Shown here one piece after another: positions 53,172 through 61,946 of a stretch of 64,000 bases of DNA. The DNA comes from Mangrovimicrobium sp048323675 (GTDB lineage Bacteria > Pseudomonadota > Gammaproteobacteria > Pseudomonadales > Halieaceae), in contig NZ_JBLWFK010000006.1 of assembly GCF_048323675.1 (NCBI RefSeq), forward strand, positions 248,001 through 312,000. The letters are read 5' to 3'. Each line of letters starts with the position of its first letter. Position 1 is the stretch's first letter. The position numbers were made by a program, and so were the translations under genes. Under the pieces are notes generated by a model. It ran no database searches. It was not told the DNA's origin and was given only the letters and a program-made list of their open reading frames with translations.

Positions 53172-54593
53172 GTGAGCCTGTGGCTGTGCCTGCGCTTCGA
53201 GCGACTGCCCCTGGAATGCCTGAGCCACGCGGAAGACCGCGCGGTCATCGTGCTGGAACGGCAGCGGGTGCTGCGCGCCAACGACTACGCCGCGGCCCTG
53301 GGGATTCGCGCGGGCATGGGCGTGGCCACGCTGCGCGCAATGGCGGGCGATGAGCCCTGCCAGCTGCTGGAGCGGGATCGCGAGGCCGAGGCCCGCAGCC
53401 TGCAGCGCCTGTGCTGCTGGGCCTACAGCATCACCCCCAGCCTGTTCAGCTACCGGGAGGACTGCCTGCAACTGGAGATCAGCGGCTGCCTGGCCCTGTT
53501 CCGGGGACTGTCCCCCCTGCTCGCGGAGGCGGCCAGCGGCATCGCCAGCCGCGGTTTCCAGGCCCACCGCGCCCTCGCACCCACGCCCACCGCCGCCTGG
53601 CTGCTCTCCCACGCGGACGAAAGCGTCGCCATGGACAGCGGCGCGGCGCTGCCACAACGGCTGGCGGGGCTGCCGCTGGCGCTGCTGGAGGATTTCAGCA
53701 CTACCGTGGACGCCCTGCGCCGCGCGGGACTGCACAGCTTCGGCGATATCCTCGCCCTGCCGCCCGCCGCGCTGGGGCGTCGCTGCGGCGCCGAATTCCG
53801 CGACTTCCTGCAGCGGGCACTGGGCCAGAGGGAGGACCGGCGGGCCGACTACCAGCCGCCCCCGGCCTTCAGCGACGAATACTGGTTCGGCTACGAGGTG
53901 CGCGCCAACGGCGAGCTGAACCCGGCACTGCAACTACTGCTGCAGTCCCTGTGCCGCTTCCTGCGCAACACCCAGCTGCAGACCGGGGAAATCCAGTGGC
54001 AGCTGCTGGGCGTCGACCGCTCCCTGCGCGAGATCCGGGTGCGCAGCAGCTGCCGCCACAGCGACTGGGAAAACTGGTACCAGCTCACCCGCGTCCGCAT
54101 CGAGCGCCTGGCCCTCAGCACCGGGGTGGAGGGCATCACCCTGAACTGCAGCGAACTGCACAGCGGCGAACTGGAGCACAGCGACCTGTTCGCCCCGCGC
54201 AAGCAACGCGAGCCGCTGGCGGGCCTGCTGGACCGCCTGCGCAACCGCCTCGGCCTGCAGGCGGTGGAAACCATCGGCTGCCGCGACGAGCACCTGCCGG
54301 AATGCGCCCTGCACGTCGGCAACGCCCGGCCCGCCGACGCCCCGGTGGACGACTGCGCCCAGCGCCCTTTCTGGCTGCTGCCCAGCCCCCAGCCCCTGGG
54401 CGAGCACCGCGAGCGCCTGCGCTGGCAGGGCAGGCTGCAACTGCTGTACGGACCGGAGCGCATCGAGGACAACTGGTGGCTGGAACCGGTCAGCCGGGAT
54501 TACTACATCGCCCGGGGGGAGCAGGGCCAGTATTACTGGGTATTTCGCGATCGGCTGGCCCGCGGGTGGTTTATACATGGTATCTTTGCCTGA
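53172..54593 (+). CDS. imuB: Translesion-synthesis protein ImuB (Y-family polymerase-like)
   Basis: A 473-residue Y-family-polymerase-like protein that lacks the catalytic acidic residues: the start LWLCLRFERLPLECL replaces the active D-x-D-x-F-F/Y motif. Finger/palm segments are followed by a helix-hairpin-helix region (LRRAGLHSFGDILALPPAALGRRCG) and a C-terminal region that in other bacteria binds the beta clamp and DnaE2. Start set at GTG 53172 because the LexA box and promoter lie upstream; a longer frame from 53040 would contain them. dnaE2 is not in the window. Confidence 0.9.
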   Translation: MSLWLCLRFERLPLECLSHAEDRAVIVLERQRVLRANDYAAALGIRAGMGVATLRAMAGDEPCQLLERDREAEARSLQRLCCWAYSITPSLFSYREDCLQLEISGCLALFRGLSPLLAEAASGIASRGFQAHRALAPTPTAAWLLSHADESVAMDSGAALPQRLAGLPLALLEDFSTTVDALRRAGLHSFGDILALPPAALGRRCGAEFRDFLQRALGQREDRRADYQPPPAFSDEYWFGYEVRANGELNPALQLLLQSLCRFLRNTQLQTGEIQWQLLGVDRSLREIRVRSSCRHSDWENWYQLTRVRIERLALSTGVEGITLNCSELHSGELEHSDLFAPRKQREPLAGLLDRLRNRLGLQAVETIGCRDEHLPECALHVGNARPADAPVDDCAQRPFWLLPSPQPLGEHRERLRWQGRLQLLYGPERIEDNWWLEPVSRDYYIARGEQGQYYWVFRDRLARGWFIHGIFA

Positions 54594-54802
54594 AGCCGGG
54601 ATCGTTCAGGTGGCCACACCTGGAACAGCGTTGCGCAGCCTGAATTCAGGCAGGAATCCGAGGAGTGGATGGCTCCCAAGCCGGGATAGCCGCAACCGGC
54701 ACAAACAACCCGGCAACCAACAAGAACCTCAGGTTAGAATGCGCTTTCTAACCCGATACACGAAAATAGGCCTGTGCCCGCAACCCAGGTAGCAAGACCG
54801 CA

Positions 54803-55612
54803 ATGGAAATGAGAAAACTGCTGGTGGTCCACGACCCCAACCGGGAAGAACAACCGGCGCTGGAGATAGCCGCCAGGATCGCCGGGGATATCGGCGCCCG
54901 CATACTGCTGTTCGGCTGCATCCACAGCGAAGTCTCCGGGGCCGAATACGAGAACGAGGAAGTCAAGCGCCTGCTGCGGGAGCACAAGGCCCGCCTGGAC
55001 GCCCTGCTGGAGCCGGTCGCGGCAATGGGCGTCGAGGTCAGCTCGGAAGTGGACTGGGACAAGGACTGGCACCACGCCATCGTGCGCGCCGCGGCCCGGG
55101 ATTTTGCCGACATCGTGTTCAAGACCTCGCTGCGCAACCCGCGCCGGCGCGTGTTGAAGTTCACCGGGGATTCCATCCTGATCCGCGAGTGCCTGTGCCC
55201 GGTACTGCTGATCAAGCGGGCGGAGCAGCGGGAGACCTCTACCATCCTCGCCGCCATCGACATCAAGGCGAAGAACCCTAACTACCAGAAACTGAACCAG
55301 CACGTGATCGAGTTCAGCCGCCGGGTGGTCGCCACCCTGCAGGCGGACGTACACATCGTCAACGCCTTCCCGGATTTCCGCCTGGTGCCGGACCGCGCCG
55401 AGATCGTGGAGCAGACCGGGGTGCCCAGCGACCATGTGCACATCAAGCTGGGCGCGCCGGACAAGGTGATTGTCGACGTGGCGAAGAACATCGATGCCAG
55501 CCTGGTGGTGGTGGGCAACTCCCACCGCTCGGGCCTGGCGGCCCTGCTGCACGGCAACACCGCGGAGAAAATCCTCGGCAAACTGCAGTGCAATGTCCTC
55601 GCCATGCCCTAG
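54803..55612 (+). CDS. Tandem universal stress protein (UspE-like)
   Basis: A 269-residue cytoplasmic protein with two Usp domains (about 1-140 and 145-269). The C-terminal domain ends with the nucleotide-binding-type VVVGNSHRSGLAALLHGNTAEKIL, a G-2x-G-9x-G(S/T) pattern. Architecture and length match UspE/YdaA. Single gene; a GGCGGGGA/TCCCCGCC hairpin (55683-55704) follows downstream. Confidence 0.85.
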   Translation: MEMRKLLVVHDPNREEQPALEIAARIAGDIGARILLFGCIHSEVSGAEYENEEVKRLLREHKARLDALLEPVAAMGVEVSSEVDWDKDWHHAIVRAAARDFADIVFKTSLRNPRRRVLKFTGDSILIRECLCPVLLIKRAEQRETSTILAAIDIKAKNPNYQKLNQHVIEFSRRVVATLQADVHIVNAFPDFRLVPDRAEIVEQTGVPSDHVHIKLGAPDKVIVDVAKNIDASLVVVGNSHRSGLAALLHGNTAEKILGKLQCNVLAMP

Positions 55613-55682
55613 CCAGGAGCTACAGGTAACAGCGGGACAAGAGCCACCATCCACCAAGCAGCCGTCGCGCCCCCTGCACACT

Positions 55683-55704
55683 GGCGGGGACTTCAATCCC
55701 CGCC
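55683..55704. terminator. Hairpin between the Usp and phosphotransferase genes
   Basis: An 8-bp perfect stem (55683-55690 with 55697-55704) with a 6-base loop, 71 bases after the Usp stop. No T-run follows, so termination is uncertain. Confidence 0.35.
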
Positions 55705-55743
55705 GGCTGCAACGGCACAACACAACCATAAGAGCCAGACAAC

Positions 55744-57057
55744 ATGACTGAACCACAATGGGTCCCCGGGGACGAATCGGGCCTGCAGATTCCGGCCAGC
55801 GTCAGTGCATTGAGGGAAGGGGGCGCTGAGTTCCTCACCACTGCGTTTCACGCCTCCGGCGCACTGGCGGCGAGCAACCGGGTGGTCCGGGTCACCCAGG
55901 CCGAGGAGTGCTTCGGCGGCGGCACCGGCAGCAAGATGCTGCTGGCCGTAGCATACGAACACCCGCAGGAAGACCTGCCGGAACAGCTGTTCGTTAAGTT
56001 CTCGCGCAATTTCGACGACCCCAGCCGGGACCGCAGCCGCCACCTGATGGTCTCGGAAATCCAGTTCGCCGCGCTGTCGCGCACCCCGGGTTTTCCCATC
56101 CGCGTGGCGCAGTGCATGTTCGCCGATTTCTACGCGGAGACCGGCACCGGCCTGATCATTACCGAACGGGTGCCCTTCGACACCCAGGGCAACGAGCCGG
56201 CCTACGCCAAGTGCCTGGACTACACCGTGCCCGAGCCACTGGAACACTACCGGGCGATCGTCCGCGCGCTGGCCCGGCTTTCCGGCAGCTACAAGGCGGG
56301 CAGCCTGCACCCGGGCTTCTACCAGCGCTTCCCCTACGACGCGGAAACCAGCATTGCCCGGGAAAAATTCATCTACGACGCCGCGCAGACCGAGCGCCGC
56401 GCCCTGCGGGTCTGCGAGTTCATCACCCGCTACCCGCAACTGTTCCCGGACAACCTGCGCGATCCCGCCTTCCTCGCCCGCTTCCCCGCCGAGGCGCTGG
56501 CCTTCCACGCCCGCGGCGACGCCGTGCGCCGGCTGATCTTCAGCGAGATGGACCTGATCTCCCTGTGCCACTGGAATGCCAATATCGACAACGCCTGGTT
56601 CTGGCGCAACGGGGAGGGTGAGCTCGAGTGCGGTCTTCTCGACTGGGGCCACGTGGGCCAGATGAGCGTGGCGCAGACCATCTACGGCGGCTTCAGCGGC
56701 GCGGAAAATGACCTCTGGGACGACCACCTGGAGGATATCGTGGCGACCTTCGCCGACGAATACGCGCGCTGTGGCGGCCCGCAACTCGACCCGGTCCAGT
56801 TACAGGAGCACGTACTGCTGATGACCGGCTGGATGGGCATCGCCTACCTGATGGACTACCCATCGGTACTGGAAAAGCGGGTGGAGAATCTGGCCGGCGT
56901 CAGCGACTACCGGGATGCGCCGATTCGCGACAACGAGGACGCGCGAGTGCCGCTGCACATGCTCAGCATGTTCCTCAACCAGTGGCAGACCCGGGATATC
57001 GGCGGCCTCGCCGAGCGCCTGCTGGACGCCCATAGCCCCACTGCCCGCAGCGCCTGA
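55744..57057 (+). CDS. Phosphotransferase-fold (APH/ecdysteroid-kinase-like) protein
   Basis: A 437-residue protein with the layout of aminoglycoside-phosphotransferase/ecdysteroid-kinase-like enzymes. The N-lobe has EECFGGGTGSKMLLAVAY and LFVKFSRNF (putative ATP Lys); the catalytic loop is LCHWNANIDNAWFW and the metal-binding motif LLDWGHVG (Asp300). In the catalytic loop the family H-G-D-x4-N pattern reads HWNANIDN, so the catalytic Asp position is Asn (278). Relatives are common in marine degraders near fatty-acid and steroid genes. Either a changed mechanism or a non-catalytic protein is possible. Confidence 0.72.
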   Translation: MTEPQWVPGDESGLQIPASVSALREGGAEFLTTAFHASGALAASNRVVRVTQAEECFGGGTGSKMLLAVAYEHPQEDLPEQLFVKFSRNFDDPSRDRSRHLMVSEIQFAALSRTPGFPIRVAQCMFADFYAETGTGLIITERVPFDTQGNEPAYAKCLDYTVPEPLEHYRAIVRALARLSGSYKAGSLHPGFYQRFPYDAETSIAREKFIYDAAQTERRALRVCEFITRYPQLFPDNLRDPAFLARFPAEALAFHARGDAVRRLIFSEMDLISLCHWNANIDNAWFWRNGEGELECGLLDWGHVGQMSVAQTIYGGFSGAENDLWDDHLEDIVATFADEYARCGGPQLDPVQLQEHVLLMTGWMGIAYLMDYPSVLEKRVENLAGVSDYRDAPIRDNEDARVPLHMLSMFLNQWQTRDIGGLAERLLDAHSPTARSA

Positions 57058-57088
57058 CGCGGGCATCGCCAGCGCGGGGAAAGCCCGC

Positions 57089-58309
57089 TCAGGTTTCCAT
57101 GGACCTGGCGAACAGGACCACCAGCAGCATCAACAACGCCAGCGCCGCATAGGCGCCGGCCCGCCAGGGCTGGCGCCTGTCACCGGCCGGTTCCCAGGCC
57201 AGGCGCGCCGCCATCGCCGCCTGCAGCATGTAGTAGAACGCGAACACCCGCGAGGCCAGCGCGACCACCTCGAAGATATTGCTGACCCACATCAGCAGCA
57301 CCGCGAGAACGGCGATCACCAGGTAACTGAGATGGGCCGGGACACGCTGGTGCGACTCCCGTTCCACCACCCCGCCCGCGCCGATGGTGTCGGCAATCGC
57401 CGCGCTGAACTGGCTCATCGCCGCCGCGACCACCAGCATCAGCGGCAGGACCGGGGTTATGCGCGCGGACAGGCCGATGATCGCGGTTTCCTGCGGCGGC
57501 TCCCCGGCCAGCGGTCCCATCAGCGGCATCGCCAGGGCGACAAAGGCGACATAGATCACCCCTGCCAGCACCTGCGCCAGCAGCATGGAACGCACCCGCA
57601 GGTCTGCCGCATAGCTGTTGCCGAGGTAGCGCGAGGTCTCGAAGCCCTGCACGATCAGCAACATCCCGCCCAGTTCCCGCAGGCTCAGCCACCAGTCGGT
57701 CCCCGGTTCAGGTAAAGCAGACAGGTCGTAGCCGTTGCGCACGTCGAAATGCACCATGCCGACCAGCAGCGCCGCGATGATCGACAGCTTGATGGTGACG
57801 GAATATTCCTCCAGCCGCTCCAGCCCCGAAAGGCCCCGGCGCAGGCCGTACAGGCCGATAAAAGCCAGCACCAGGGTGGCCAGCAGGTCCGCATTGAAGG
57901 GCGTGTACAGGTGGATTCCGCTGAGGACAAAACCGCTCATCAGGCGGATGTAGAAGGTGATGGACACGATGAAGGCGGCGGCCAGGGACAGGTCCGAGGT
58001 GTGCGCGAGCACCCGCATGACAGTGTCGGCGGGCGGCCTGTCGTGGCGAATGATGAAGCGCAGCGCGTCACCCAGGCACAGGGACAACAGGACGATCGCG
58101 GTGATGGCGAGCACGGAAAAAGGTCCGGCAATGCCCGCCAGCAGCGGCACCACCACCAGGAAGCCACTGCCGATGATCGACGCCAGCGGCGTCACCGTGG
58201 CGCGCCAGAAGGGCGCATCGCGCACCCCGCGCTGCAACATCAGCAGCACGATCACTGTGGCGAGCGCCACCAGTGCGCCATCGAACAGGGAAAAATCGGC
58301 TGTCGCCAT
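57089..58309 (-). CDS. APC-superfamily-like permease
   Basis: A 406-residue integral membrane protein with about eleven hydrophobic segments. GSGFLVVVPLLAG near the first helices, and GFETSRYLGNSY in the middle, resemble the broken-helix regions of LeuT-fold transporters. Substrate unknown. ATG at 58309 is preceded by GGAGGTG and is chosen over an in-frame upstream start with 28 hydrophilic residues. It is divergent from the beta-oxidation operon and convergent with the phosphotransferase gene. Confidence 0.65.
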   Translation of the reverse strand: MATADFSLFDGALVALATVIVLLMLQRGVRDAPFWRATVTPLASIIGSGFLVVVPLLAGIAGPFSVLAITAIVLLSLCLGDALRFIIRHDRPPADTVMRVLAHTSDLSLAAAFIVSITFYIRLMSGFVLSGIHLYTPFNADLLATLVLAFIGLYGLRRGLSGLERLEEYSVTIKLSIIAALLVGMVHFDVRNGYDLSALPEPGTDWWLSLRELGGMLLIVQGFETSRYLGNSYAADLRVRSMLLAQVLAGVIYVAFVALAMPLMGPLAGEPPQETAIIGLSARITPVLPLMLVVAAAMSQFSAAIADTIGAGGVVERESHQRVPAHLSYLVIAVLAVLLMWVSNIFEVVALASRVFAFYYMLQAAMAARLAWEPAGDRRQPWRAGAYAALALLMLLVVLFARSMET

Positions 58310-58521
58310 CACCTCCACCAGGGTCGGGCCGCGGCGCTGAACCCAGGCCACCACCCTGTCATCATACCCGCAAACCACGGTACTCGTGCGCATTCGCGAT
58401 GGTGCTTTTGGTTAATGAGGTTGGCGGGAATCGTGATTGTCCGTCCGGGCCAATCCTCTAGCATCCCACACAGCAAATCCTTTATTCGCCAACAACGATA
58501 ATTAGCGCGGGAGAACACGGT

Positions 58522-60657
58522 ATGCGGGATGTGATGCACTACTCTGTAGCGGGGGACATCGCCGTCTTCGGCATCGACAACCCTCCGGTCAATGGGCTGT
58601 CCCAGGCGGTGCGCGCGGGCCTGCAGGCCGCTTTCCAGCGGGCCCTCGAAGACACCACGGTCGACGCCATCGTCATACACTCCTGCACCGGCAGTTTTTC
58701 CGCCGGCGCCGATATCGCCGAGTTTGCCAGCGGCAACTTCAATACGCAGCCCGAACTGCCCGCCCTGCTGGAGGCGATCGAGGCAAGCCCCAAGCTGGTG
58801 ATCGCCGCCATCGACGGCATGGCCCTGGGCGGCGGACTCGAACTGGCCCTGGCCTGTGATTACCGCATTGCCGCCAGCGCAGCAAAACTCGGACTGCCCG
58901 AGGTCAGCCTCGGCATCCTGCCCGGCGCCGGGGGCACCCAGCGCCTGCCGCGCCTGGCGGATCCTGCAACAGCGCTGGAAATGATTGTCTCCGGCAGGCC
59001 GGTCACCGCGCAGGCAGCCAGCGAGGCGGGCTTTGTCGACCGCCTGCATACCGCGGACACGCCACTGCTGGACGCGGCCGTCAGCTACGCCCGGGAGTTG
59101 CTGGCAGCCAACGCGCCGCGGCTCAGCTGTTCCGAGATGCTCATCGACACCGCCGCTCTCCCGGCGGATTTCTTCACCGACCGGCGCCTGGAAGCCGCCC
59201 GCAGACAGCGTGGCTTCCAGGCGCCCCAGCGCTGTATCGATGCCGTGGAGGCGGCCTGCACCCTGCCCTTCGCCGACGGCCTGGCGCGCGAGCGCGCACT
59301 GTTTGCCCAGTGCGTGACCAGCCCCCAGGCGCGGGCGCAGCAGCATGTCTTCTTCGCCGAGCGCGCCGCCGCCCGCATTCCCGGGGTCGGCGCCGATACC
59401 CCGCCGCGCGACATCGCCAGGGTCGCGGTGATCGGCGCGGGGACCATGGGCGGCGGCATCGCCATGAACTTCATCAATGCGGGAATTCCCACGGTCCTGC
59501 TGGACCTCAGCGAGGAATCCCTGCAGCGCGGCCTCGACGCCATCCGCAACAACTACGCGATCAGCGTCAGCAAGGGACGCCTGGACGCGTCCAGGGTCGA
59601 GCAGTGCCTGGGCCTGTTGCAGGCGACCACGCAATACGCGGATATCGCCGACGCCGACTTGGTGATCGAAGCGGTGTTTGAACGCTTGGACATCAAGCAG
59701 AACGTGTTCCGCACCCTGGACGAGGTGTGCAAGCCCGGCGCCATCCTCGCCAGCAATACCTCGACCCTGGACCTCGACGCCATCGCCGCCGTCACCTCGC
59801 GGCCGCAGGATGTCATCGGCCTGCACTTCTTCAGTCCGGCCAACGTCATGCGCCTGCTGGAGGTGGTGCGCGGCGCGAGGACCGCCCCGGATGTCATCGC
59901 CAGCGCCCAAAAAGTTGCCCGGCGCATCGGCAAGCTGCCAGTGGTGGTCGGTGTCTGCTTCGGTTTCGTCGGCAACCGCATGCTCGAACCCTATGGCCGG
60001 GAAGCCATGCGCATGCTGCTGGAGGGCGCCAGTCCGGCACAGATCGACCGGGTGCTGACGGACTTCGGCCTGGCCATGGGCCTGTGCAGCATGAGCGACC
60101 TCGCCGGCATCGACGTCAGCTACCTGACCCGCCAGGGCAACCGGGCCGCCATTGCCCACGACCCCGGCTACGGCTTCATCGGCGACCGCCTGTATGAAAA
60201 AGGCCACTACGGGCAGAAGACCGGCCAGGGTTTCTATCTCTACGCGGGGCGCCAGCGCAGCGAGAACCCCGAAGTAGAGGAAATTGCCGCAACCGCTGCC
60301 GCTGAACTGGGTATCGCCCGGCGCGAGATCAGCGAGGAGGAAATTCTCGAGCGCTGCCTGTTCCCCCTGGTCAACGAGGGCGCGCGCATCCTCGAGGAAG
60401 GTATCGCCTGCCGCGCCAGTGACTGCGACCTCATCTACGTCAATGGCTACGGATTTCCCGCCTGGCGTGGCGGCCCCATGCACTATGCTGATGAGACCGG
60501 CCTGGATGTGATCCTGGCGGGCATGCAGCACTACCGTGACCAGTTGGGCGAGTACGGCGCCATGTGGTTCGAACCCGCGCCGCTGCTCGAACGCCTGGTC
60601 GCCGAGGGCGGGACCTTCCGCGATTTCGACCGCGGCGCTGAAATCGACAAGCGCTAA
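58522..60657 (+). CDS. 3-hydroxyacyl-CoA dehydrogenase / enoyl-CoA hydratase (FadB/FadJ-like)
   Basis: A 711-residue bifunctional beta-oxidation enzyme. The N-terminal crotonase domain has the oxyanion-hole segments SAGADIAEF and IDGMALGGGLELALACDYR and the catalytic Glu in LGLPEVSLGILPGAGGTQRLPRL. The dehydrogenase starts with VAVIGAGTMGGGIAM (NAD-binding), with the catalytic His in GLHFFSPANVMRLLEVV. Starts an operon with thiolase and acyl-CoA dehydrogenase genes. Confidence 0.93.
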   Translation: MRDVMHYSVAGDIAVFGIDNPPVNGLSQAVRAGLQAAFQRALEDTTVDAIVIHSCTGSFSAGADIAEFASGNFNTQPELPALLEAIEASPKLVIAAIDGMALGGGLELALACDYRIAASAAKLGLPEVSLGILPGAGGTQRLPRLADPATALEMIVSGRPVTAQAASEAGFVDRLHTADTPLLDAAVSYARELLAANAPRLSCSEMLIDTAALPADFFTDRRLEAARRQRGFQAPQRCIDAVEAACTLPFADGLARERALFAQCVTSPQARAQQHVFFAERAAARIPGVGADTPPRDIARVAVIGAGTMGGGIAMNFINAGIPTVLLDLSEESLQRGLDAIRNNYAISVSKGRLDASRVEQCLGLLQATTQYADIADADLVIEAVFERLDIKQNVFRTLDEVCKPGAILASNTSTLDLDAIAAVTSRPQDVIGLHFFSPANVMRLLEVVRGARTAPDVIASAQKVARRIGKLPVVVGVCFGFVGNRMLEPYGREAMRMLLEGASPAQIDRVLTDFGLAMGLCSMSDLAGIDVSYLTRQGNRAAIAHDPGYGFIGDRLYEKGHYGQKTGQGFYLYAGRQRSENPEVEEIAATAAAELGIARREISEEEILERCLFPLVNEGARILEEGIACRASDCDLIYVNGYGFPAWRGGPMHYADETGLDVILAGMQHYRDQLGEYGAMWFEPAPLLERLVAEGGTFRDFDRGAEIDKR

Positions 60658-60677
60658 CCCAGACAAAGGATACTACC

Positions 60678-61865
60678 GTGAGAGAAGCAGCCATCGTTTC
60701 CACCGCGCGCACCCCCATCGGGCGCGCCTTCAGGGGATCACTCAACAACATCAAGTCGCCGACCCTGACCGCCCACGCGATCCGCCACGCGGTGCAGCGC
60801 GCCGGCGTGGAAGGCGCCGAAATAGAGGATGTGATCATCGGTGCCGTACTCACCATGGGCACGGCGGGCATGAACGTCGCCCGGCTCTCGGCGCTGGCCG
60901 CGGGCCTGCCCGACACGGTCTCCGGCCAGACCATGGACCGCCAGTGCTCCTCCGGCCTGATGGCCATCGCCACCGCCGCCAAGCAGATCATCGTCGACGG
61001 CATGGACGTGGTGGTGGCCGGGGGCCAGGACAATATCTCGGCGGTACAGCTGCCCTATTTCGACGCGGTGGCCAAAGCCGCGGACGCCAATGTCATCGCC
61101 CGGGCGGAACACGCCTACATGCCGATGCTGCAAACGGCGGAGTTCGTCGCCCGGAAATACGGCATCAGCCGCGAGGCCCAGGATGCTTATGCCCTGTCCT
61201 CCCAGCAGCGCACCGCGGCCGGCCAGCAGGCCGGCGCCTTCGACGAGGAGATCGTCCCGATCACCGCCACCCAGGCCGTTGCGGACAAGGAAAGCGGCGA
61301 GGTCAGCTTCCGTGAAGTGACCCTGTCGAAGGACGAAGGCAACCGCCCGGAGACCACCCTCGACAACCTGCAGGGCCTGAACCCGGTGATCGAGGGCGGC
61401 TGCGTTACCGCCGGCAACGCCAGCCAGCTTTCCGACGGCGCCTCAGCCTGTGTCCTGATGGAGGCGAAGCTGGCGGAGCAGCGCGGCCTGCAGCCGCTGG
61501 GTTTTTACCGCGGCATGACCGTGGTGGGCAATGCGCCGGAGGAAATGGGTATCGGGCCCATCTATGCGATCCCGAAACTGCTCAAACAACACGGGCTCGG
61601 CATCAACGACATCGGCCTGTGGGAGCTCAACGAGGCCTTCGCCTGCCAGGTGCTGTACTGCCGCGACCACCTCGGCATCGACCCGGATATCTACAACGTC
61701 AACGGCGGCAGTATCGCCATCGGCCATCCCTACGGCATGACCGGCGCCCGGCTCGCCGGCCACGCCCTGATCGAAGGCAGGCGCCGCGGCGCGCGCTACG
61801 TAGTCGTCAGCATGTGCGTTGGCGGCGGCATGGGCGCCGCCGGACTCTTCGAGGTGGCGCTCTAA
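60678..61865 (+). CDS. Acetyl-CoA C-acyltransferase (thiolase)
   Basis: A 395-residue thiolase. Nucleophilic Cys90 is in DRQCSSGLMAIA; the ending GGGMGAAGLFE carries the usual glycine-rich segment, though the second active Cys here is in VVSMCVGGGMG. The NEAFACQ motif is present, as is GGSIAIGHPYGMTGARL with the catalytic His. GTG start 20 bases after the FadJ-like gene. Cleaves 3-ketoacyl-CoA to acetyl-CoA and a shortened acyl-CoA. Confidence 0.95.
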   Translation: MREAAIVSTARTPIGRAFRGSLNNIKSPTLTAHAIRHAVQRAGVEGAEIEDVIIGAVLTMGTAGMNVARLSALAAGLPDTVSGQTMDRQCSSGLMAIATAAKQIIVDGMDVVVAGGQDNISAVQLPYFDAVAKAADANVIARAEHAYMPMLQTAEFVARKYGISREAQDAYALSSQQRTAAGQQAGAFDEEIVPITATQAVADKESGEVSFREVTLSKDEGNRPETTLDNLQGLNPVIEGGCVTAGNASQLSDGASACVLMEAKLAEQRGLQPLGFYRGMTVVGNAPEEMGIGPIYAIPKLLKQHGLGINDIGLWELNEAFACQVLYCRDHLGIDPDIYNVNGGSIAIGHPYGMTGARLAGHALIEGRRRGARYVVVSMCVGGGMGAAGLFEVAL

Positions 61866-61946
61866 CAAGCCTTTCCCAGTTCCATCCGGATCACCCGCCG
61901 CCGAATGCCGGCGGCAGGTGATTAAACGGCATCACAGGAGACTTCC

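Noticed and set aside
54577..54792. A 71-codon frame between imuB and the Usp gene
   Set aside because: It overlaps the imuB end, its composition is Arg/Pro-rich, and no domain is recognisable.
58309..60666. A 785-codon open frame antisense to the FadJ-like gene
   Set aside because: A by-product of the high GC content and codon bias of the sense gene, with no recognisable domain. The same applies to long antisense frames at 32833-34647, 36714-38711, 38712-40079, 41438-42754 and 61932-63806.
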